Made by a program: the position numbers and the translations under genes. From NCBI RefSeq assembly GCF_041228405.1, contig NZ_CP133888.1, positions 744,001 through 808,000 of the forward strand: DNA of 64,000 nt, written 5' to 3'. Source of the stretch: Salinilacustrithrix flava. Lineage in GTDB: Bacteria > Actinomycetota > Acidimicrobiia > Acidimicrobiales > Salinilacustritrichaceae. The notes beneath the pieces are model-generated. The model saw nothing but the letters and a program-made list of their open reading frames with translations. It was not told where the DNA came from and did no database searches. Position 1 is the stretch's first letter. Every line of letters starts with the position of its first letter. Shown in pieces: positions 47,560-55,455 of this stretch.

Positions 47560-49140
47560 ATGGCCGGCCACGATCAGCGAGGACCGTCCGGCGAGCCCCT
47601 GCAGCTGCGGGTGAACGGGCGCCAGGTCGAGGTCGCGGACGCCTCGGCGTCGCTGCTCGGGGTGCTCCGCGACGAGCTCGGGGAGCGGGCGCCCAAGGAC
47701 GGCTGCTCCCCCCAGGGCCAGTGCGGCTGTTGCACGGTGCTGGTCGACGGCCAGCCCCGGGTGGCGTGCGTAACGCCGGTGCGCCGGGTGCGCGGCCGGG
47801 AGATCACCACCCCCGACCACCTCGACGATGCCACCACCTGGGCCGAGGCGCTGTGCGCCACCGGCGGGTCGCAGTGCGGCTTCTGCACGCCCGGCATCGT
47901 CACCCGCCTCTCCGCGCTGCGGGCCAAGGACGCCGACGCCGACCACGCCAAGGTCGAGCAGGCGCTGCTCGCCCACCTGTGCCGCTGCACCGGTTGGCAC
48001 ACCATCCTCGACGCGTGGGACGCCTACGGGGCCGACCTTCCCCCTCGCGACCTGGACGCCGCCGCTGCGCGAGCGACCCTGGAGGGGCACGTCCCCCAGC
48101 GCCTCGAGCCGGAGGTCGCGCTGGGCAAGGCCGGCTTCGCCGACGACACCGCCCCCGCGGGCAGCGTCGTCGCCGTGCTCGACCCCGAGGGTCGCTGGAC
48201 GCTCGGCGAGTCCGTCGCCGCGGCGCGCGCCAACGCCGCCAAGGTGCAGGGCCGCCACACCACCGCCGACAGCGAGCCCCCCATCCCCGTCCCCGATGGC
48301 GACTGGGCGCTCACGCTGCAGACGTCGTGGGTCGAGCCGGCCTACCTGGAGACCGACGCGTCCTGGTGCGAGCCCGGTGGCGCGCCGGCCAGCGCAGCCG
48401 GCAACGGCGGGGCCTTCGGCGCCAAGGCCGACTCCCCCGTCCCCGACGCGGCTCGCCGCCTCGCCGACGAGCACGGCACCACCGTCCGGGCCCTGTACAG
48501 CCGAGAGGACACGGTGCGCCTCGGCGCCAAGCGGCCGCCGCTCGCTGCCGGCGTGCGAGCCGATGGCACCGGCGTCGTGCACGTGGCCCGCACCGCCGGC
48601 ATCGCCGAGGCCATCGCATCGCTGGCGCCCGACCTCGAGGTCGTCGAGGTCGACGTCGCCGGTCCGCCGACGTCGGCGAGCGTGCGCGGCGCCGGCTGGG
48701 TCGAGGCTGCCGTGCTCGTCGTCGGGTCCACGGGCGCCGACGACGACGGGTGGGTCGGCCCGGTCACCCAGCCCGGCGGCGGCTCGGCCCGGGCCCGCAT
48801 CGGCGAGGACGGCACCATCCACGTCGAGGCCGACGGCGGCGACCCCCTCGATGGGGTCGCGCTGCGCTCCTACTGCGTCGGCGCCGCCCACCAGGGCGCG
48901 TCGTGGGTGACCTCGGAGTCGCTCACCGTCGACGCCGACGGCCAGGTCCACGACCTCACCATCCGGTCCTTCGGTGTGCTCCGCGCCGTCGACACCCCAC
49001 CCATCCACGTCCACGTCGCCCCCGGCGACGGGCCGGCGGTGCCGGTGTCCGATGCGGTGTTCGCCGCCGTCGCCGCGGCCGTCTGGGTGCACCAGGGCCG
49101 ACCCCCGGTCTGGCCCACCGGGATACCGTTGCGGACATGA
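47560..49140 (+). CDS. Condensed xanthine-dehydrogenase-like protein
   Basis: A 526-residue protein. Residues 1-160 are a complete two-cluster 2Fe-2S subunit: GCSPQGQCGCCTVLVDG (plant-type cluster), then SQCGFCTPGIV and HLCRCTGWHTI. The remainder resembles pieces of the molybdopterin-binding large subunit: NGGAFGAKADSPVPDAARRL, LYSREDTVRLGAKRPPL, SVRGAGWVEA and the C-terminal LRSYCVGAAHQGASWVTSE plus LTIRSFGVLRAVDTPPI. The large-subunit part is about 340 residues instead of 700 or more, and no FAD domain is present. Coupled to ridA. Confidence 0.75.
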   Translation: MAGHDQRGPSGEPLQLRVNGRQVEVADASASLLGVLRDELGERAPKDGCSPQGQCGCCTVLVDGQPRVACVTPVRRVRGREITTPDHLDDATTWAEALCATGGSQCGFCTPGIVTRLSALRAKDADADHAKVEQALLAHLCRCTGWHTILDAWDAYGADLPPRDLDAAAARATLEGHVPQRLEPEVALGKAGFADDTAPAGSVVAVLDPEGRWTLGESVAAARANAAKVQGRHTTADSEPPIPVPDGDWALTLQTSWVEPAYLETDASWCEPGGAPASAAGNGGAFGAKADSPVPDAARRLADEHGTTVRALYSREDTVRLGAKRPPLAAGVRADGTGVVHVARTAGIAEAIASLAPDLEVVEVDVAGPPTSASVRGAGWVEAAVLVVGSTGADDDGWVGPVTQPGGGSARARIGEDGTIHVEADGGDPLDGVALRSYCVGAAHQGASWVTSESLTVDADGQVHDLTIRSFGVLRAVDTPPIHVHVAPGDGPAVPVSDAVFAAVAAAVWVHQGRPPVWPTGIPLRT

Positions 49141-49502
49141 CCACCCCCGTCGGCCCGTACACGCCCGTCGTCCGCAGCGGCGACTGGATCATCTGCTCCG
49201 GCCAGGTCGGTCTGGCTGACGGCAAGCTCGTCGAGGGCGGCGTGCGCGAGCAGCTGGCCCAGGCCATGGCCAACGTCCGGTCGCTGCTCGAGTCCGAGGG
49301 CGCCACGCTCGCGGACGTGGTGAAGACCACCGTGTTCCTCGTCGACATGGACGACTACTCGGCGGTGAACGACGTCTACGTGCAGGCCTTCGACGAGCAC
49401 GCCGACGGCCACCGCCCGGCCCGCTCCGCGGTCGCCGTCGCCGCCCTGCCCATCAGCGCCCTGGTCGAGGTCGAGGCCTGGGCGAGGGTCCCGGGCAGCT
49501 GA
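49137..49502 (+). CDS. ridA: RidA family enamine/imine deaminase
   Basis: A 121-residue RidA/YjgF protein: PYTPVVRSGDWIICSGQVGL, QAMANVRSLLESEGATLADVVKTTVFL and the active-site Arg segment PARSAVAVAALPISALVEVEAWA. It hydrolyses reactive enamines and imines from PLP enzymes. It is coupled to the upstream gene (ATGA) but also has its own TACCGT box (49124-49129) 7 nt before the ATG, inside the upstream coding sequence. Confidence 0.93.
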   Translation: MTTPVGPYTPVVRSGDWIICSGQVGLADGKLVEGGVREQLAQAMANVRSLLESEGATLADVVKTTVFLVDMDDYSAVNDVYVQAFDEHADGHRPARSAVAVAALPISALVEVEAWARVPGS

Positions 49503-49580
49503 CGACCGGAGATCTCGTCGGTCCGTCGCACCAGGTGTGACCCGCAGACGAGGTTTCCCGGTGGGGTTAGGTTGCCGGGC

Positions 49581-50555
49581 ATGCGCGCCGTGCTCTGCAA
49601 GCAGTTCGGACCCGTCGAGGACCTGGTCGTCGAGGAGGTCCCCGACCCCACCCCCGGTCCGGGCCAGGTCGTCGTCGACGTGGCCGGCTGCGGGGTCAAC
49701 TTCCCCGACGTCCTGATCATCCAGGACAAGTACCAGTTCAAGCCGGAGCTGCCCTTCTCCCCCGGTGGCGAGATCGCCGGCACGGTCAGCGCGGTCGGCG
49801 AGGGCGTCGACGGCCTGCAGGTCGGCGACGCGGTGCTGGCCACGCTCGGCTGGGGCGGCATGGCCGAGAAGGTCGCCGTCGCCGCCGAGTCCGCCATCCC
49901 GGTGCCCCCGGGCGTGGACCTGGTCCAGGCGTCGGGCTTCCTGCTCGCCCACGGCACCTCACACCACGCGCTCGTGGATCGCGCCCGCCTCCAGGCGGGC
50001 GAGACGCTCCTCGTGCTCGGGGCGGCCGGCGGCGTCGGCCTCGCCGCCGTGGAGATCGGCGCGCTGCTCGGCGCCCGGGTGATCGCCGCCGCGTCAACCG
50101 ACGAGAAGCTCGAGCTGTGCCGGGCCAAGGGTGCGGCCGAGACGATCAACTACTCCACCGAGGACCTCCGGGGCCGGATCAAGGAGCTCACCGACGGCAA
50201 GGGCGTCGACGTCTGCTACGACCCGGTCGGCGGGGACCTCAGCGAGCCGGCGCTCCGGTCGATGGCCTGGGACGGCCGGTTCCTCGTGGTCGGCTTCGCC
50301 GCCGGCGACATCCCCAAGGTGCCGCTCAACCTGCCGTTGCTGAAGGGCTGCTCCGTGGTCGGGGTGTTCTGGGGCGCGTTCACCGGCAAGGAGCCGGAGC
50401 GCAACAAGGCCAACATCGCCGAGCTGCTCGGCTGGCTCGCCGAGGGCAAGCTCGACCCGCACGTGTCGGCCACCTACCCCCTCGACCAGGCGGTGCAGGC
50501 CATCAACGACCTCGCCGAGCGCCGGGCCACCGGCAAGGTCGTGGTCACCCCCTGA
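49581..50555 (+). CDS. NADPH:quinone oxidoreductase-like, zinc-free MDR family
   Basis: A 324-residue medium-chain reductase. N-terminal GroES-like domain (MRAVLCKQFGPVEDL, GVNFPDVLIIQDKY, FSPGGEIAGTVSAVG) and Rossmann domain with LVLGAAGGVGLAAVEIG and VDVCYDPVGG. It lacks the Cys-rich zinc loop of alcohol dehydrogenases, so it is of the QOR or crotonyl-reductase type. TAGGTT (49568-49573) lies 7 nt before ATG 49581: a leaderless start. A large terminator follows. Confidence 0.9.
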   Translation: MRAVLCKQFGPVEDLVVEEVPDPTPGPGQVVVDVAGCGVNFPDVLIIQDKYQFKPELPFSPGGEIAGTVSAVGEGVDGLQVGDAVLATLGWGGMAEKVAVAAESAIPVPPGVDLVQASGFLLAHGTSHHALVDRARLQAGETLLVLGAAGGVGLAAVEIGALLGARVIAAASTDEKLELCRAKGAAETINYSTEDLRGRIKELTDGKGVDVCYDPVGGDLSEPALRSMAWDGRFLVVGFAAGDIPKVPLNLPLLKGCSVVGVFWGAFTGKEPERNKANIAELLGWLAEGKLDPHVSATYPLDQAVQAINDLAERRATGKVVVTP

Positions 50556-50557
50556 CC

Positions 50558-50607
50558 GAAAATCCCGTGGATCGGTCACCACCGGTGGTATGGATCCACG
50601 GAATTTC
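50558..50607 (+). terminator. Nested hairpin terminator after quinone reductase
   Basis: CCGTGGATC pairs with GATCCACGG, extended by AAAT/ATTT-rich flanks (50558-50573 with 50593-50607), and an inner ACCACCGGTGGT palindrome forms the top. Confidence 0.75.
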
Positions 50608-50642
50608 CCGAGGGGTGGCGGCGGTCTGGCACCATGGCGGCC

Positions 50643-50801
50643 ATGATCGGTGCCGCCATCATCGTCTTCGTGCTCATCGTGTTCATCCCGGTGAGCGTCC
50701 TGATGTCGGGCAGCCTCGGCGCGGCGGCCATCGGGTTCTTCCTGCGCAACGAGGCCGACGTGCGCCACGAGGGCTCCGAGCTCGTCGACCTCAACGGCTG
50801 A
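50643..50801 (+). CDS. Small single-pass membrane protein, 52 residues
   Basis: From ATG 50643 a 52-residue protein begins with a long hydrophobic stretch (GAAIIVFVLIVFIPVSVLM, then GSLGAAAIGFF) and ends in a charged tail EADVRHEGSELVDLNG. The composition, clear terminator before it and conserved-looking tail argue for a real gene. A CACCAT box lies 7 nt upstream. It overlaps the 3' end of the convergent cyclopropane synthase gene by 11 bases. Function unknown. Confidence 0.6.
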   Translation: MIGAAIIVFVLIVFIPVSVLMSGSLGAAAIGFFLRNEADVRHEGSELVDLNG

Positions 50802-52092
50802 CGAGCCTCCGCGGCGACCGCACGGCATCCGGCCTCGTCGCCGGCATCCCGCTCGTGCCGTTGGCTGCGGTCCGCACCGCGAGCGTCTGGTGGACGTTGA
50901 GCCGGTGGGCCTCGAAGGCCACGGCGGAACCAGCCATGTAGAGCCGCCACACCCGGGCCCGGGGCGCACCGGCGAACGTGACGGCCCGGTCCCAGTCGGC
51001 TTCGAGGTTGGCGACCCAGCACCGCAGCGTGCGGGCGTAGTGCTCGCGCAGCGACTCCACGTCCCGGCACTCGAGGCCGAGGTCCTGCATCGCCGACACC
51101 GTGCGCCCCACCTCGTGCAGCTGGCCGTCGGGGAACACATAGCGGCCGGGGAACGACCCCGGGTCCAGCGGCCCCTCGCCGGAGGTGCGGGAGATGGCGT
51201 GGTTGAGGAGGCGCCCGCCGGGTCGGAGCAGCTGGAGGAGCCGCTCGAAGTAGGCCCGCACCTGCGCCATGCCGACGTGCTCGAACATGCCGATGCTGGA
51301 GATCGCGTCGTAGGGGCCGTCGGCGACGTCGCGGTAGTCCTGCAGGCGGATCTCGACGCGGTCCTCGAGGCCGGCGGCCCGCACCCGCTCCTGGGCCAGC
51401 ACCGCCTGCTGCTCCGAGATCGTGATGCCGGTCGCTCGCACGCCGTGGTGCTCGGCTGCGTGGAGGACCATGCCGCCCCACCCGCAGCCGACGTCGAGCA
51501 GGCGCTGGCCCGGCTCGAGCCCGAGCTTGCGGCAGATGTGCTCGTACTTGAGCGCCTGCGCGTCCTCGAGGGTGGTCGACGGCGTGGGGAACAGCGCGCA
51601 CGAGTACGTCATCGACGGACCCAGCACCAGCCGGTAGAAGTCGTTGCCCACGTCGTAGTGGTGGGAGATCGCAGCGCGGTCCCGGCCCTTCGAGTGGCGC
51701 CGGCCCCGCATGCGGGCCTCCTCGGGCGGGGGCTCCGGCCGGCGGCCGAGCACCCCGAGGCGCTTGGCGTCGCGGACGAGGACGGCGCGCTCGCGCCAGG
51801 TGAGGTCGAGCCCGGCGTCGGCGTCGCGGTCGACCAGGCGGTCCCGGAGCCCGAGCAGGTCGAAGACCGAGCCGTCGAAGTCGAGCTCCCCGGCGACGTG
51901 GGCCCGGGCCAGGCCCAGCTCCCCCGGATCCCAGAGGAGACGGCGCACCGAGTCGGGCGAGCGGACGTCGACCTGGAGCCCGGCACCGGGGTCACCCCAG
52001 CGGCTGCCGTCCCAGCAGCGAAGCGCGACCGGCGGGGCCGGCCCCAGGTACCACTCGAGCAATCGCCCGATGACAGCTGCGGCTCCGTCCAT
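50791..52092 (-). CDS. cfa: Cyclopropane-fatty-acyl-phospholipid synthase family methyltransferase
   Basis: A 433-residue SAM-dependent enzyme. The N-terminal domain contains HHYDVGNDFYRLVLG and MTYSCALF; the SAM site is LLDVGCGWGGMVLHAAE, with GITISEQQ and SSIGMFEHVG following; the C-terminal part has YVFPDGQL and RVWRLYMAG, all family landmarks. It methylates unsaturated lipid acyl chains. ATG 52092 has a GGGGGTGG ribosome binding site and a TATCCT -10 candidate upstream; GTG 52146 is the alternative. The last 30 residues are a variable tail. Confidence 0.93.
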   Translation of the reverse strand: MDGAAAVIGRLLEWYLGPAPPVALRCWDGSRWGDPGAGLQVDVRSPDSVRRLLWDPGELGLARAHVAGELDFDGSVFDLLGLRDRLVDRDADAGLDLTWRERAVLVRDAKRLGVLGRRPEPPPEEARMRGRRHSKGRDRAAISHHYDVGNDFYRLVLGPSMTYSCALFPTPSTTLEDAQALKYEHICRKLGLEPGQRLLDVGCGWGGMVLHAAEHHGVRATGITISEQQAVLAQERVRAAGLEDRVEIRLQDYRDVADGPYDAISSIGMFEHVGMAQVRAYFERLLQLLRPGGRLLNHAISRTSGEGPLDPGSFPGRYVFPDGQLHEVGRTVSAMQDLGLECRDVESLREHYARTLRCWVANLEADWDRAVTFAGAPRARVWRLYMAGSAVAFEAHRLNVHQTLAVRTAANGTSGMPATRPDAVRSPRRLVSR

Positions 52093-52168
52093 TCGGTCCA
52101 CCCCCGGAGACCCAACGGTCTCTCGCCGGGAGGATACCGAGGCCACGAACGGCTGTGAACCCCTTGCG

Positions 52169-52849
52169 CTAGCCCATCCAGCGGGACTGGCCGAAGCGGT
52201 AGCCCACCGAGCGGACCGTCTGGATCAAGCCGGCGTGCTCCTCGCCGAGCTTGGCCCGCAGGCGACGCACGTGGACGTCGACGGTGCGGGCGCCGCCGTA
52301 GTACTCGTAGCCCCACACCCGGGACAGCAGGATCTCGCGGGTGAACACCTTGCCCGGGTGGGAGGCGAGGAACTTGAGCAGCTCGTACTCCATGTAGGTG
52401 AGGTCGAGCGGCTTTCCCGAGATGGCGGCCTGGTAGGTCTCCAGGTTGAGCGCGAGCTCGCCGTGCTCCACCAGCTCGGGGCGGGCGCCGCGGCCGGTCT
52501 TGTGGAACAGCGCGCGCAGGCGGGCGTCGAGCTCGGCGGGCTGGAACGGCAGCACGCAGAAGTCGTCGAAGAGGTCCTCGCGCATGTCCAGCTCGGGCAG
52601 CTGCTCGGCCGAGGCGATGAGCAGCACCGGCTCCAACGGGATGTCGCCCTTGCGCAGAGCCCGGCACATGGCGAACGCGCCCTCGGGGTTGGTGACGGCG
52701 AGGATCACCGCGCCGGGCCAGCCGTCGGCGGGTTCCAGGCGCTCGATGTCCGCGTCGGCACCGACCGCGACCCACGGGTAGCCCGCCAGGTCGAGTCCTT
52801 GGGACAGCACCGGCGGGGGCGGGTCGGGGTAGACGAGCAGCGGTTCCAT
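52169..52849 (-). CDS. glnR: GlnR-like OmpR-family regulator with pseudo-receiver
   Basis: A 226-residue regulator. The N-terminal half is a receiver-like domain without phosphorylation residues: the third strand reads GAVILAVTN with no Asp, and the usual Lys-Pro motif reads VLPFQP. The C-terminal winged helix (LDLTYMEYELLKFLASHPGKVFTREILL, VWGYEYYGGARTVDVHVRRLRAKLG, split by a few residues) is very like actinobacterial GlnR, the global nitrogen regulator, which also works without phosphorylation. It is 8 bases downstream of glnA on the same strand, supporting this assignment. True start at ATG 52849; the frame upstream is inside glnA. Confidence 0.85.
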   Translation of the reverse strand: MEPLLVYPDPPPPVLSQGLDLAGYPWVAVGADADIERLEPADGWPGAVILAVTNPEGAFAMCRALRKGDIPLEPVLLIASAEQLPELDMREDLFDDFCVLPFQPAELDARLRALFHKTGRGARPELVEHGELALNLETYQAAISGKPLDLTYMEYELLKFLASHPGKVFTREILLSRVWGYEYYGGARTVDVHVRRLRAKLGEEHAGLIQTVRSVGYRFGQSRWMG

Positions 52850-52857
52850 GACCGGGG

Positions 52858-54231
52858 CTACCAGCTGCCCAGGTAGCGGGTGAGCTCGAAGGGCGTGACC
52901 TGGGCTCGGTACAGGTCCCACTCGGCCCGCTTGTTGCGCAGGAACCACTCGAAGATGTGCTCGCCGAGCGCCTCCCGCACCAGGTCGGACCGCTCCATCT
53001 CGTCGATCGCCTCGGCGAGGGACGTGGGCAGCGGCACGATCCCCTCCGCAGCCCGCTGGGCATCGGTCATCGTCCACACGTTGGCCTCTGCCTCCTGCGG
53101 GAGCTCGTAGCCCTCCTCGATGCCCTTCAGCCCGGCGGCGAGCAGCACCGAGAAGGCGAGGTAGGGGTTGCAGGCCGGGTCCGGTGCCCGGTACTCGAGG
53201 CGGGTCGAGGTGCTCTTGCCAGGCTTGGTGACCGGGACGCGCACCAGGGCCGAGCGGTTGTTGCGGCCCCAGGACACGTGGACCGGCGCCTCGAACTGCG
53301 TCTGGCTGCCGACGCCCGACCCGTGGAGGAGGCGCTTGTAGCTGTTGACCAGCTGGTTGGTCACGGCCGTGAGCTCCCGGGCGTGGCGCAGGACACCGGC
53401 CATGAACGCCTTGCCGATGGCGGACAGCTGGTAGGGGTCGTCGGGGTCGTGGAAGGCGTTGGTGTCGCCTTCGAACAGCGAGATGTGGGTGTGCATGCCC
53501 GAGCCCTGCACGCCCTCGAGCGGCTTGGGCATGAAGGTGGCGTGGACGCCGGCTTGCATGGCGATCTCGCGCACGATGAGCCGGCAGGCCATGACGTTGT
53601 CGGCCATGGACAGCGCATCGGTGTAGCGCAGGTCGATCTCGTGCTGGCTCGGGCTGTCCTCGTGGAACGAGTACTCGACCGGGATGCCGAGGGCCTCGAG
53701 CATGTGGATAGTCTTGCGGCGCAGGTCGTTGGCCACGTCGGTCGTGGTCAGGTCGAAGTAGGACCCGTCGTCCAGCGGCACGGGCGCCCGACCCTGCCCG
53801 ACGCCCTCCGACTCGAAGTAGAAGAACTCCATCTCCGGGGCCACGAAGAACGTGAAGCCCTTCTCGCTGGCCGCGGCCAGGTTGCGCTTGAGGACGTGGC
53901 GGGGGTCCCCGGCGAAGGGGGTGCCGTCGAGGTTCGAGATGTCGCAGAACATCGCGGCCGTGGAGTTCTTGTCCTCCGGCGACGGGCCCCACGGCAGGAT
54001 CTCGAAGGTCTTGGGATCCGGGAGGGCGAGGACGTCGGACTCCTGCACCCGACTGAACCCGTCGATCGCCGATCCGTCGAAGTGCATGCCCTCGGTGAAG
54101 GCGGCATCGAGCTCCGCCGGCGAGATGGCGAAGGACTTCAGCTGGCCGAGCACGTCGGTGAACCAGAGCCGGATCAGCCGGACCCCTCGCTCCTCGACGG
54201 TCCGCAGGACGTACTCACGTTGCCGCTCCAT
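52858..54231 (-). CDS. glnA: Type I glutamine synthetase
   Basis: A 457-residue GSI enzyme making glutamine from glutamate and ammonia. Visible motifs: MHFDGSAIDGFSRVQESD, APEMEFFYFE, the active-site GSGMHTHISLF and the LEYRAPDPACNPYLAFSVLL segment. The length and lack of the 25-residue insertion fit the GSI-alpha type, and the adenylylation-loop Tyr is not evident. ATG 54231 has TACCAT 7 nt upstream (54239-54244 on the minus strand). It forms an operon with the GlnR-like gene and is divergent from glnII. Confidence 0.95.
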   Translation of the reverse strand: MERQREYVLRTVEERGVRLIRLWFTDVLGQLKSFAISPAELDAAFTEGMHFDGSAIDGFSRVQESDVLALPDPKTFEILPWGPSPEDKNSTAAMFCDISNLDGTPFAGDPRHVLKRNLAAASEKGFTFFVAPEMEFFYFESEGVGQGRAPVPLDDGSYFDLTTTDVANDLRRKTIHMLEALGIPVEYSFHEDSPSQHEIDLRYTDALSMADNVMACRLIVREIAMQAGVHATFMPKPLEGVQGSGMHTHISLFEGDTNAFHDPDDPYQLSAIGKAFMAGVLRHARELTAVTNQLVNSYKRLLHGSGVGSQTQFEAPVHVSWGRNNRSALVRVPVTKPGKSTSTRLEYRAPDPACNPYLAFSVLLAAGLKGIEEGYELPQEAEANVWTMTDAQRAAEGIVPLPTSLAEAIDEMERSDLVREALGEHIFEWFLRNKRAEWDLYRAQVTPFELTRYLGSW

Positions 54232-54292
54232 GGCCCGGATGGTACGCAGCCGACCGGCCGGCTGATACGGGCGGACCCGCCCCTGGCGCCCG

Positions 54293-54309
54293 GTTCACAA
54301 AGCGTTCAC
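54293..54309 (+). promoter_or_regulatory. GTTCAC direct repeats, PhoP/GlnR-type box
   Basis: GTTCAC occurs twice with an 11-bp period (54293-54298, 54304-54309) between glnA and glnII. This spacing and sequence match the Streptomyces PHO box direct-repeat unit; GlnR boxes use a similar 11-bp period. Confidence 0.6.
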
Positions 54310-54396
54310 ACTCGAGAAAAGCCCGGAACACGCGTCGCGCGTTGAATGGCGAAGCAACCCCGCACCCCCGACTCCTCCCGGAAGGCAACCACACCC

Positions 54397-55398
54397 GTGA
54401 GCATCAAGGCCGAATACATCTGGATCGACGGCACCAAGCCGACGCCCCTGCTCCGCTCCAAGACCAAGATCCTCGCCGAGGGCCAGGAGCCGCCGGTGTG
54501 GGGCTTCGACGGTTCGTCGACCAACCAGGCCGAGGGTCACTCCTCGGACTGCGTGCTCAATCCGGTCTTCGTCTGCCCCGACCCGATCCGTGGCGGCGAC
54601 AGCATCCTCGTGCTGAACGAGGTGCTCGACATCGACATGAAGCCCCACGTCTCCAACACCCGTCGGGCCACCGCCGAGGTCGCCGAGAAGTACGCCGACC
54701 AGGACATGTGGTTCGGCATGGAGCAGGAGTACACGTTCCTCGAGGACGGCCACCCGCTCGGCTGGCCCCGCGGCGGCTTCCCCGGCCCCCAGGGCCCGTA
54801 CTACTGCGGCGTCGGCGCCGACGAGGTCTACGGCCGTGACATCGTCGAGGCCCACCTCGACGCCTGCATCGAGGCCGGCCTGAAGATCTCCGGCATCAAC
54901 GCCGAGGTGATGATGGGCCAGTGGGAGTTCCAGATCGGCCCCGCCGGCGTCGTCGAGGTCGGCGACCACATGTGGATCGCCCGCTGGCTGCTCTACCGCA
55001 TCGCCGAGGACTTCAACGTGGCCGCCACCATCGACCCGAAGCCCATGCCGGGCGACTGGAACGGCGCCGGTTGCCACACGAACTTCTCCACCGAGCTCAT
55101 GCGCAACGACTACGACGCATGCATCGCGGCGGCCGAGGTGCTCGGCAAGCACCACACCGAGCACATCAGCCAGTACGGCCCCGGCGTCGAGCGCCGCCTC
55201 ACCGGCATGCACGAGACCGCCCCGTGGACCGAGTACTCCTACGGCGTGTCCAACCGCGGCGCCTCGGTGCGCATCCCGTGGCAGGTCGAGGTCGACAAGA
55301 AGGGCTACATCGAGGATCGTCGGCCCAACGCCAACATGGACCCCTACATCGTGGCCAAGCTGATCACCGAGGTCGTCTGCGAGGACGCCGCCAGCTGA
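54397..55398 (+). CDS. glnII: Type II (eukaryote-like) glutamine synthetase
   Basis: A 333-residue GSII enzyme: SIKAEYIWIDGTKPTPLLRSKTKI is split over the N-terminus, then PPVWGFDGSSTNQAEG, GMEQEYTFLED, GDWNGAGCHTNFSTELM and YGVSNRGASVRIP. GTG 54397 follows a GGAAGG ribosome binding site and gives the normal family start; ATG 54346 would add 17 residues. GSII beside GSI is known in Streptomyces, Frankia and rhizobia. Regulation by GlnR or PhoP is suggested by the upstream direct repeats. Confidence 0.95.
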   Translation: MSIKAEYIWIDGTKPTPLLRSKTKILAEGQEPPVWGFDGSSTNQAEGHSSDCVLNPVFVCPDPIRGGDSILVLNEVLDIDMKPHVSNTRRATAEVAEKYADQDMWFGMEQEYTFLEDGHPLGWPRGGFPGPQGPYYCGVGADEVYGRDIVEAHLDACIEAGLKISGINAEVMMGQWEFQIGPAGVVEVGDHMWIARWLLYRIAEDFNVAATIDPKPMPGDWNGAGCHTNFSTELMRNDYDACIAAAEVLGKHHTEHISQYGPGVERRLTGMHETAPWTEYSYGVSNRGASVRIPWQVEVDKKGYIEDRRPNANMDPYIVAKLITEVVCEDAAS

Positions 55399-55422
55399 TC
55401 GGCTGACATCAGACGGAATGCA

Positions 55423-55448
55423 GGTGCCCGGGCCCCGGCCCGGGCACC
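55423..55448. terminator. Bidirectional terminator between glnII and DUF389 gene
   Basis: Perfect 12-bp stem GGTGCCCGGGCC with GGCCCGGGCACC and a CC loop, between convergent genes. Confidence 0.85.
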
Positions 55449-55455
55449 GACGCGC

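Noticed and set aside
46558..49092. Minus-strand frame of 844 codons read as one giant protein
   Set aside because: Only the part downstream of ATG 47535 has a Tat signal and domain; the rest is antisense to the xanthine-dehydrogenase-like gene.
52850..53992. Upstream extension of the GlnR-like frame
   Set aside because: This part lies within glnA in another frame and is Arg/Pro-rich; the regulator domain starts at ATG 52849.
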